The notes beneath the pieces were generated by a model. The model made no database searches, was not told the origin of the DNA, and saw only the letters and a program-made list of their open reading frames with translations. From positions 1-39,736 of the forward strand of contig JAHHHF010000014.1 in assembly GCA_019359495.1 (NCBI GenBank): a stretch of DNA of 39,736 bases. The letters run 5' to 3'. Within the stretch, counting starts at the first letter, position 1. Each line of letters opens with the position of its first letter. This document shows, piece by piece, positions 28,307 through 35,292 of this stretch. The position numbers were made by a program, and so were the translations under genes. The DNA is from Goleter apudmare HA4340-LM2. Lineage in GTDB: Bacteria; Cyanobacteriota; Cyanobacteriia; Cyanobacteriales; Nostocaceae.

Positions 28307-29537
28307 CATGAATTTACGCTTCTTGATACCAATATTTGATCCTTCTGTCTCCACATGGGCTTTAGAAGCACGGCTGTTACGCTGGTTAACATTGATTTGG
28401 CTGTTTGTCGGCTTGATCATGCTGTTTTCAGCATCATACGCTGTTGCGGATGCGCGCCAGGATGATGGGCTGTATTATTTCAAGCGTCAAATCATCTGGG
28501 TATTAGTTTCTCTAGTTGTCTTCAACATTATTGTTAATATCCCCATACGGAAAATCTTAGGGATATCCCATTGGTTTTTGCTGCTATTTCTGTTGTTGAT
28601 TTTCGTTACCCTGATACCAGGATTAGGTAAAAAAGCCTTTGACGCAGCACGTTGGATAGCCATAGGCCCAATTCCCATTCAACCATCAGAATTGATTAAA
28701 CCTTTTTTGGTACTGCAAAGTGCGCGACTGTTTGGACAATGGGAAAGATTCAGTTGGCGGGTACGCTTTACTTGGTTGGGAATTTTTGGTCTTGTACTTC
28801 TAGGAATTCTCGCCCAGCCTAACTTGAGTACCACCGCCCTTTGTGGTATGACTATTTGGCTAATTGCCCTAGCGGCTGGACTACCTTACAAATATCTGGG
28901 AGGAACAGCCTGCGGTGGAGTACTGTTAGCGTTACTCAGCATTAGTTTCAAAGAATATCAGCGTAAGCGAGTCATGTCCTTCCTCAATCCTTGGGCGGAC
29001 GCCACAGGTGATGGTTATCAACTAGTGCAAAGTTTACTCGCCGTTGGTTCTGGTGGTACTTGGGGTTCTGGGTTTGGACTTTCCCAACAAAAGCTATTTT
29101 ATTTACCTATTCAAGACACAGACTTTATTTTTGCAGTCTTCGCCGAAGAATTTGGCTTCGTCGGTAGTGTGGTGCTGTTGGTATTGTTGGCTTTATTTGC
29201 CACCTTGGCCTTAATCGTCGCGCTAAAAGCGAAAAATACCGTAAATCAGCTAGTAGTGATCGGTGTAATGATTGTGATGGTAGGACAATCATTGCTGCAT
29301 ATCGCAGTTGCTACAGGAACCCTACCTACTACTGGTTTACCCTTACCCATGTTTAGCTATGGTGGTAATTCCATGATCGCCAGTTTAGTAGCTGCTGGAT
29401 TGCTGATTCGGGTAGCCAGAGAAAGTAATGAAGCCGAAGTAGTACCATTGAGAACACCTGAGCCAGAAAGCGATCGCCAACCTCTACAAAAAATTACAAA
29501 TCGCCGCAGTTCCAATCGGCGGCTACCACCACTTTGA
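28290..29537 (+). CDS. ftsW: Cell division / peptidoglycan glycosyltransferase FtsW (SEDS family)
   Basis: A 415-residue SEDS protein with about ten membrane helices that polymerises lipid II at the septum with a partner class B PBP. Motifs: IMLFSASYAVA in the first helix, ARWIAIGPIPIQPSELIKPF, GDGYQLVQSLLAVGSGGTWG, the catalytic-loop region DTDFIFAVFAEEFGF, and the C-terminal GLPLPMFSYGGNSM. The tail (residues 380-415) is charged and Arg-rich. Two starts are possible: ATG at 28290, whose first codons are STRR DNA, or ATG at 28308 giving MNLRFLIPIF. The second removes the repeat-encoded residues. FtsW is favoured over RodA by overall sequence feel, not by test. Confidence 0.92.
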   Translation: MTNDKFMNLRFLIPIFDPSVSTWALEARLLRWLTLIWLFVGLIMLFSASYAVADARQDDGLYYFKRQIIWVLVSLVVFNIIVNIPIRKILGISHWFLLLFLLLIFVTLIPGLGKKAFDAARWIAIGPIPIQPSELIKPFLVLQSARLFGQWERFSWRVRFTWLGIFGLVLLGILAQPNLSTTALCGMTIWLIALAAGLPYKYLGGTACGGVLLALLSISFKEYQRKRVMSFLNPWADATGDGYQLVQSLLAVGSGGTWGSGFGLSQQKLFYLPIQDTDFIFAVFAEEFGFVGSVVLLVLLALFATLALIVALKAKNTVNQLVVIGVMIVMVGQSLLHIAVATGTLPTTGLPLPMFSYGGNSMIASLVAAGLLIRVARESNEAEVVPLRTPEPESDRQPLQKITNRRSSNRRLPPL

Positions 29538-29602
29538 CAAAATGTACCACTTAAATAGGGCGATCGTTCTATCTGAATAAACATCAATACATAAATCTCT
29601 TA

Positions 29603-29770
29603 ATGGCAGAATACGACAACCTATGTAAAGTCCTCGCCGAGAAATATCCCCGTGATAATTTACACATTTGGGATGCTCCCGGTTAAAGTTTGAACAAGAT
29701 TTAATTTTGCAGTTATTACGAGAGGAAACTATGCAAGAATCAGTAATGCAGAAAATATCAAAAAATTGCT
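29603..29770 (+). pseudogene. Internally deleted Rpn-family nuclease/transposase gene
   Basis: The ATG at 29603 opens MAEYDNLCKVLAEKYPRDN, the normal N-terminus of a large cyanobacterial Rpn (PD-(D/E)XK, recombination-promoting nuclease) family. The frame then reads HIWDAPG and stops. Just after it comes LKFEQDLILQLLREETMQES, a segment from near the C-terminus of the same family. About 200 middle residues are gone. A 24-bp piece identical to the end of the palindromic element at 11769-11906 lies exactly at the join (29657-29680). Confidence 0.6.
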
Positions 29771-29794
29771 TGAGTCTTAAAAATCACTACTGCT

Positions 29795-31735
29795 TTACTT
29801 TTTGGTACGATATCCCTGATTGGGGTGAGTAGGTTTGTCAGAATATCGTAACTCCAGTTGACCTTTCTTGTGCATCTTGCTCAGGTAGCCGAGTCGTAAG
29901 GTATTGTAAGAACGATCTAATAATTCTTGAAGTTGTTTATGGTTCAAAAACCTTCCCTGGCAAAGCTTGAGAATTGTTGCCTCCATAATATCTGTTGATA
30001 CCTTGCCCTTATTTCTGACAGTTACTGCGATCGCCATTAGTGATTGCCAATCATCGGAGCTTAACTCCAAATCATCGGAGCTTGGCTCCAAATCATCGGA
30101 GCTTAACTTCAAATCATCGGAGCTTGGCTCCAAATCATCAAAAATTTCTTCTGGTATAATTCCCAACAATAAATCTTCAGGACTGGTTTTTTCTACAAAC
30201 TTATAGTTTTGGGCTACCAAGTCAGCTTCTGTGTTAGGCGGCTCTCCTGGAAAAAAATAGAAAGTTCCCCGTGCAATGCCACCCGATTCAAGGAAGCCAT
30301 CCCTAACAAGAGCAGACAAAGCTTTTGTTAAATCATGGGGATGAGTAGCACTCATGCACTTGAGTCGAGCATGAGTAACCTTACCCTCAAGGGCTACTGT
30401 CACTAAAGCAAGGCGTTGATCGTCTGATAATTCTCTGAATGTAACACCAAATCGTTCGTCCAGTTCTCGAAGAGTTTCCTCTGGCAGTAAATTAACCATG
30501 AGCATTGCCAGTAGTGTTTGATCGGGTTCCACTTCTTCTAGCAAAGCTGGTAGTCGCCAGTGTTGCTGGCTCCAGTTACGGTAAATTTTGGGAATCCCTG
30601 AACCCGCCTGTTCCCCAATACCCACAAGCTGAAACATTTTTTGTAACTTGCGATTGCGGCAATCACTTGTTCCACCCCGCAAAGCGTCTTCTAGAGGTAG
30701 TCTCATAATGCCAGGGTTACGAAATACAAACATATCTGGGCGTTTGATAATCTGTATTGGCACTCGCCCAGTATAGTCAGCGTGGATTATTGTGTTAATT
30801 AATGCTTCACGTAAAGCTTCATGGACGGGTGTATCATCTACCCGCTTTGCGCCTTTGAGCTTGAAGGGAACTTTGAGGTCTGAGAAAAGTTTTTGAATAA
30901 CCCGACGGTAAAAATCATAAAGGTTCCCTGACCATGTTCCATCTGTGGTAACACGATCAACCCATCGAGCCTCTGTTCTTGGCTCTGGACGTTCTTGATA
31001 ATCTACTACATAGTGAGGTACTGCCTCAAGGATTGATGGGAGTTTGCCAAACATTAACAAACCTGCTACTGTCAGCCCTTCTTTTTCTGTTTGGCGATCG
31101 CGTAGCCAACCACCAATAGAGCGAAGAAATTCTTGGTCATCTAAATCTAGCCAAGGATGATCCGGTTTTGTAGCTTTAAATTGATTTCGATATGCTTTTA
31201 GCGTATTTTGCTCAATGTCATCAAAACCGTAGTTTTCGAGTAATCGGGCATCTCGCACTTCCTCTACTTGCTCTGCAAGCATACGCTTAATAGTTTCTTC
31301 GTCGCATAGGTAATCACCTTCATAGTTTCTACGATAAGTACCTGTTAACGGATTCTGCCCTACGTAAACAGGACGCTGCGATCGCCGCGCTCGCGGTACT
31401 TGGATGCGGATTACTTGCTTGCCTTGTATTTCAATAACTTCCACCATTTTATCGGTAAGCAAATTGGTACTTATCCGTTGGCGATTATTCAGCCCATCCC
31501 AAAGAGTTTTCAGGACACGCTCTGTAACAGCAATACCTGTGACACTGAATTTTCCTTTAGGTTTTTCTTCAATTCCCAAAAAAATTACACCCCCGTAGGT
31601 GTTAGCCATTGCCGAATAAGACTCGAAGAAACTTTTAGGCAATTCACCTAGTCCGTCTCGGCCTGATGATTGTTTAGCTTCAACATCACAACCTTCTGAT
31701 AGTTCTTCGATATCTAGTGTCGATAGGCTTGCCAT
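29795..31735 (-). CDS. AlbA_2 (Schlafen-like) ATP-binding protein
   Basis: A 646-residue protein. Residues about 1-150 are an AlbA_2/Schlafen-type nucleic-acid-binding domain (CDVEAKQSSG, SAMANTYGGVIFLGIEE, VYVGQNPLTGTYRRN). The middle has a GHKL-like ATP-binding region (HEALREALINTIIHADYTGR, FRNPGIMRLPLEDALRGG, LVGIGEQAGSGIPKIYRNW), the arrangement of so-called RecG-like or divergent-AAA regulators. After about residue 430 come winged-helix-like segments, then a low-complexity linker of SSDDLEP/SSDDLKL repeats (21-bp units at 30049-30132), and a small C-terminal helical domain. Such proteins occur in defence islands and as transcription regulators. Here it lies beside a type I R-M remnant, transcribed towards the core genome. 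Confidence 0.85.
   Translation of the reverse strand: MASLSTLDIEELSEGCDVEAKQSSGRDGLGELPKSFFESYSAMANTYGGVIFLGIEEKPKGKFSVTGIAVTERVLKTLWDGLNNRQRISTNLLTDKMVEVIEIQGKQVIRIQVPRARRSQRPVYVGQNPLTGTYRRNYEGDYLCDEETIKRMLAEQVEEVRDARLLENYGFDDIEQNTLKAYRNQFKATKPDHPWLDLDDQEFLRSIGGWLRDRQTEKEGLTVAGLLMFGKLPSILEAVPHYVVDYQERPEPRTEARWVDRVTTDGTWSGNLYDFYRRVIQKLFSDLKVPFKLKGAKRVDDTPVHEALREALINTIIHADYTGRVPIQIIKRPDMFVFRNPGIMRLPLEDALRGGTSDCRNRKLQKMFQLVGIGEQAGSGIPKIYRNWSQQHWRLPALLEEVEPDQTLLAMLMVNLLPEETLRELDERFGVTFRELSDDQRLALVTVALEGKVTHARLKCMSATHPHDLTKALSALVRDGFLESGGIARGTFYFFPGEPPNTEADLVAQNYKFVEKTSPEDLLLGIIPEEIFDDLEPSSDDLKLSSDDLEPSSDDLELSSDDWQSLMAIAVTVRNKGKVSTDIMEATILKLCQGRFLNHKQLQELLDRSYNTLRLGYLSKMHKKGQLELRYSDKPTHPNQGYRTKK
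30049..30139. repeat. 21-bp tandem repeat inside the AlbA_2 gene
   Basis: Four 21-bp units (30049-30069, 30070-30090, 30091-30111, 30112-30132) plus a partial fifth. Consensus AATCATCGGAGCTTRRCTYC plus A. Units alternate AACTC and GGCTC types, so a 42-bp doublet was probably duplicated. Each unit adds seven residues (SSDDLxx), so copy-number changes keep the frame. Confidence 0.95.
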
Positions 31736-31866
31736 CGTGAATCCTCAAACTGCCAAAATATACCCAAATTCATTTGGGAAGAATCTGCTAATCAATACTA
31801 ACAGTGGCAATCACTACTAAGGGAAATTTCAGCCATTGGCAAATGTATTCATTTTTCAAGCATATT

Positions 31867-32061
31867 TCATGCTGTCTTGTTTTGTTGCTCTAACACCACA
31901 TTGAAAATCAGTGTAAAACTTACGCTGGGGATGAGTCGGCATAAAACTTGTAGATGAGCTTCTGCATCACTGCGGCGACGAAAACGAGCTACAATCTGGT
32001 TCTGCATATTAGGTTTAAGTCGGACTATACACCAAGGACTGAGCTTTTCAAGGTAGGTCAT
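31867..32061 (-). CDS. Small conserved-looking protein (unidentified)
   Basis: A 64-residue protein, MTYLEKLSPWCIVRLKPNMQ then NQIVARFRRRSDAEAHLQVL, with a beta-alpha pattern and a basic patch. The ATG at 32061 has AGGAGA 6 nt upstream, which supports a real gene. I have an unverified impression that similar short proteins occur in many cyanobacterial accessory regions. Function unknown. A terminator lies between it and the gene upstream, so it probably has its own promoter. Confidence 0.65.
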   Translation of the reverse strand: MTYLEKLSPWCIVRLKPNMQNQIVARFRRRSDAEAHLQVLCRLIPSVSFTLIFNVVLEQQNKTA

Positions 32062-32090
32062 CGAATTCTCCTGGTAAAATCTGTAATTTC

Positions 32091-32126
32091 CAAGACAAAA
32101 GCCAGCCTACTGTGTCGGTGGCTGGC
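32091..32126 (-). terminator. Rho-independent terminator, minus strand
   Basis: Seven-bp GC-rich stem, GCCAGCC at 32101-32107 and GGCTGGC at 32120-32126, 12-nt loop. On the minus strand it is followed by TTTTGTCTTGG. It lies 39 nt after the stop of the gene at 32165-32494. Confidence 0.75.
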
Positions 32127-32164
32127 AAGAAATATCAAATTGATATTGAAATTAGATTCAATTC

Positions 32165-32494
32165 CTACTCACTCTTGTCTGGAAAACAAAGCTTCTGCAA
32201 CACTTCTTCGGGGATATCCTCAAAATGTTCGAGCAAAAAGTTCATCAGCGCCAGGTGGCGTAAATCGGCTGGCATGGGACGGCGGTAGTTTTTACCTCTA
32301 GCAAACCAGCGTCGAACTGTGGACAGGGAACGATGTCTGACGACAAGCCACTTCGTGTCTACGCAAATCTGAGCCATTTCTTCGTAGTTCACCTGCCATT
32401 TGCAATAAAATTGCTGAGGAGTCATTCCCAGTTGACAATAACTGTAGAGTTGCATCAAATCTTGTTCTCGCTGCTTGAGTGGATGAGAATTCAT
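32165..32494 (-). CDS. Small HTH-like protein (unidentified)
   Basis: A 109-residue protein starting MNSHPLKQREQDLMQLYSYC. The segment WLVVRHRSLSTVRRWFARGK reads like a helix-turn-helix with a basic recognition helix, so DNA binding is plausible. The C-terminus is acidic (FLLEHFEDIPEEVLQKL). The frame extends 21 codons further upstream, but the ATG at 32494 overlaps the stop of a preceding reading frame as TGATG and has GAGGAAACAG upstream, so it is preferred. That upstream frame is itself only a remnant (see 32494-32563). Confidence 0.65.
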   Translation of the reverse strand: MNSHPLKQREQDLMQLYSYCQLGMTPQQFYCKWQVNYEEMAQICVDTKWLVVRHRSLSTVRRWFARGKNYRRPMPADLRHLALMNFLLEHFEDIPEEVLQKLCFPDKSE

Positions 32495-34621
32495 CAGTCT
32501 GTTTCCTCGTTGATTGGTTCTAAATCCTCTTCCCAAGCAATATCGGCAGATGTCCAAGCTGCACTGGGGCTAATTTTTCTTCGCCATGCGACAAATCGCT
32601 TCAATGCTGTACAAGCGAAGATTGAAAAGGGTTTACCATCGCGGGGTGGAAAAAAACGCCCGATTACCAAAGATGACTTTAAAGGAAAGTCAGCAATTTT
32701 TTTACCCACAGAAGCTCAGTACGATCGCATCTTGAATTTGGCAGAAAATGCAGATATTGGCAAGAGTATCAATACAGCGATGAAAGCCGTTGAGGACGAA
32801 ACTCAGATGTTGCAGGGGGTGTTACCAAAAGAATACACCAGTTTTGAGCCGGATTTGCTGTATAATTTGGTGCGAATTTTTGACCGGGAGGAGTTACGCA
32901 AAGCCACGGGTGATGTGTTTGGGCGAATTTATGAGTATTTTCTGAATAAATTTGCTATGAGTGGCGCACAGGAAGGAGGAGAATTTTTTACACCGCCTTC
33001 TTTGGTACGCACGATTGTAAATATGATTGAACCCGACCGAGGAAATATTTTAGACCCGGCTTGCGGGAGTGCGGGTATGTTTGTGCAGACGGGACATTTT
33101 CTCGAAAATCGCGGTGAGGATGCGTCTGCAAAAATTACTTTTTACGGACAGGAAAAATCGGATACTAACACCCGTTTAGCGCGAATGAACTTAGCGGTTC
33201 ACGCTTTAGAAGGGATAATTCGCCAGGGTAATACTTTTTACGACAGATGGGAAGAGTTGCTGGGTCAATGTGATTTTGTCATGTCTAACCCGCCGTTTAA
33301 TGTCGATGGGGTGAGTCCAGAGAAGGTGAAGACTGACCCCCGGCTGTTTACTGAGAAAAAGATACCGGGAATTGCTGCCAAAACTAAAGCGGTGAGCAAT
33401 GCAAATTACCTATGGATACAGTATTTTTACAGTTATTTAAATGAGCGAGGTAGAGCCGGGTTTGTGATGGCGAGTTCGGCATCGGATGCGGGACATGGGG
33501 AAAAGGAGATTCGAGAGGAGTTAATCGCTACCCAAGCGGTGGATATAATTATCTCTATTGGCACGAACTTTTTTTACACAAAATCGCTACCTTGTACATT
33601 GTGGTTTTTTGACAAGGGAAAACCAGCAGAACGCCAAGATAAAGTGTTGATGATTGATGCGCGGAATGTCTACCGAGTAGTGACGCGCAAAATCCGCGAT
33701 TTTAGTGAAGAACAACTCCAGAATATCACTGCTGTTGCTTGGTTGTATCGCGGACAGCAGGAACGTTATTTAGGGTTGGTGCAGAAATATTTAAACAAGA
33801 CGCACCAGGAAGCGGGAACTATTGAGGGTGCATTGACACAGTTAGAGTCACCGTTAATTAAGTTGACACAATTATTGCAGAGTTTTAGCGATCGTCTTGC
33901 GGCTTCGCTTCCTTTATTAAAAGATTTACCAGAAGTAGAGGGATTAGTTGCTGAAGATATCGCTAATCAGAATATAGAGACTTTCCGCGCTACTTTGGCT
34001 GAGTTAGAAGCGGGGATTCAAGAATTTACTGAGGCGAGAGAAGATTTAATTAGTGAGTTACAACTGCATCTTGCATGGTTTGCAACTCAAGCTGAGTCAC
34101 TTTCTACTAATGAAGCACAAAAAGAATGTGCAACAAGGTTTGTACATTTTATTCCCCAATTGAAAACCTTACAAAAGCACATCAACGAAGTGCATAAACT
34201 CGGTACTCGCGCTGTAGAATTTGCGGAGAAAAAGTTAGACGCACGTAAACTGGATACTTGGGACGCAAAGGAAATTAAAAAACAACGTGATGCACTGGAT
34301 ATAGTGCGGGATACGGCTATTTCTGCTATTAAATCTACGTTGTATGTGAAAGCACAAGTTAGCTGGTTACAATCACGCTTTCCCGAAGCCGTGTTTGTGG
34401 ATGTACCAGGGTTGTGTAAGGTGGTAACGCGGGATGAAATAGCCAAGCAGGATAGTAGTTTAACACCTGGGCGTTATGTGGGTGTGGCTGCGGTGGATGG
34501 GGAAGATGAGGATGATTTTGAGGAAAGAATGCGGGAAATTCATTTAGAGTTGGCGAGTTTGAATGAGGAAGCGGTGGAGTTGGCGGCGAGTATTGCTGTT
34601 AATTTTGAGGAGTTGTTTTAA
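32483..34621 (+). CDS. hsdM: Type I restriction-modification DNA methyltransferase HsdM, altered N-terminus
   Basis: N6-adenine methyltransferase subunit. Motifs: FGRIYEYFLNKFAMSGAQEG and GGEFFTPPSLV (HsdM signature), SAM-binding ILDPACGSAGMF, and catalytic SNPPFN. A long helical C-terminal extension (after about residue 440) holds coiled-coil and acidic segments. Family homology starts abruptly at LGLIFLRHATNRF (about 32564). The usual 35-40 N-terminal residues are missing and replaced by antisense of two small genes. The ATG at 32483 would give 712 residues with a non-native start; the frame is open up to 32333. With hsdS interrupted and no hsdR in view, the system is probably inactive as a restriction system. 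Confidence 0.85.
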   Translation: MRIHQSVSSLIGSKSSSQAISADVQAALGLIFLRHATNRFNAVQAKIEKGLPSRGGKKRPITKDDFKGKSAIFLPTEAQYDRILNLAENADIGKSINTAMKAVEDETQMLQGVLPKEYTSFEPDLLYNLVRIFDREELRKATGDVFGRIYEYFLNKFAMSGAQEGGEFFTPPSLVRTIVNMIEPDRGNILDPACGSAGMFVQTGHFLENRGEDASAKITFYGQEKSDTNTRLARMNLAVHALEGIIRQGNTFYDRWEELLGQCDFVMSNPPFNVDGVSPEKVKTDPRLFTEKKIPGIAAKTKAVSNANYLWIQYFYSYLNERGRAGFVMASSASDAGHGEKEIREELIATQAVDIIISIGTNFFYTKSLPCTLWFFDKGKPAERQDKVLMIDARNVYRVVTRKIRDFSEEQLQNITAVAWLYRGQQERYLGLVQKYLNKTHQEAGTIEGALTQLESPLIKLTQLLQSFSDRLAASLPLLKDLPEVEGLVAEDIANQNIETFRATLAELEAGIQEFTEAREDLISELQLHLAWFATQAESLSTNEAQKECATRFVHFIPQLKTLQKHINEVHKLGTRAVEFAEKKLDARKLDTWDAKEIKKQRDALDIVRDTAISAIKSTLYVKAQVSWLQSRFPEAVFVDVPGLCKVVTRDEIAKQDSSLTPGRYVGVAAVDGEDEDDFEERMREIHLELASLNEEAVELAASIAVNFEELF
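32494..32563 (-). pseudogene. C-terminal stub of a gene once coupled to the HTH-like gene
   Basis: Minus-strand frame ending SAAWTSADIAWEEDLEPIN then EETD-stop, the stop overlapping the next ATG (TGATG). Upstream of about 32563 the same DNA encodes HsdM on the other strand, so only some 23 codons of this gene remain. It indicates that the HTH-like protein was the second gene of an operon whose first gene was cut off. Confidence 0.45.
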
Positions 34622-34623
34622 GG

Positions 34624-35292
34624 GTGATTGATATGAAAACTCAATGGATAAAAACAACTCTTAGCTCATGTGTAAAGCTCCAATCTGGTGGAACACCTTC
34701 AAAAAACAATCCTGATTATTGGGGGGGAGATATACCTTGGGTTTCTAGCAAAGATTTCAAATCCATACGAATTTACGATACAGAAGATCATATTACAGAC
34801 TTAGCAGTTGAAAATGGAGCTAAATTAGTACCACCCGGTACTATCTTGCTTGCTGTGCGTGGTATGAGACTTGCAAAAGAATTACCACTTGTGGAAATTC
34901 AATGTACAGCAAGTTTCAATCAAGATTTAAAAGCATTACATTGTACAGAATTAATTACTCCTCGTTTTCTACTTTATTGGCTCCTTGCCTCATCACATCA
35001 ACTTATGGGTAAATGTGATGAGGCTGCACATGGTACAAAAAGGTTGCAGACTCAGCTGTTACTTTCTACTCCTATTGAATTACCCCCACTTACAACTCAA
35101 CAACGCATAGCTGAGATTCTCTCAACTTACGATCGCCTCATCGACAACAACAACCGCCGAATAGCACTGCTGGAACAGTCCATCCACCTGCTTTACAAGG
35201 AATGGTTTGTGCATCTGCGCTTCCCTGGCTACGAGTCAGTGAGGGGAGCAACGCGATTTTGTGAGGTCAGACAAAAAAGGTGCGATCGCTAA
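34624..35292 (+). pseudogene. hsdS: hsdS 5' half (first target-recognition domain), cut by an IS
   Basis: Specificity subunit of the type I system, N-terminal half. TRD1 begins WIKTTLSSCVKLQSGGTPSK and is followed by the central conserved helices (LTTQQRIAEILSTYDRLIDN and NRRIALLEQSIHLLYKEWF). Native sequence ends at HLRFPGYESV (about 35242); the last 16 residues come from the insertion element. GTG at 34624 or ATG at 34633 could start it, and AAGGGTG precedes the ATG. It follows hsdM by 2 nt. The fragment has one TRD plus one spacer helix, the composition of known half-HsdS proteins. Confidence 0.88.

Noticed and set aside
30049-30139. CRISPR-like array in the AlbA_2 gene
   Set aside because: Contiguous 21-bp units without spacers; a coding tandem repeat.
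32333-32482. Upstream extension of hsdM to an ATG at 32333
   Set aside because: This part is antisense to the HTH-like gene and has no HsdM homology.
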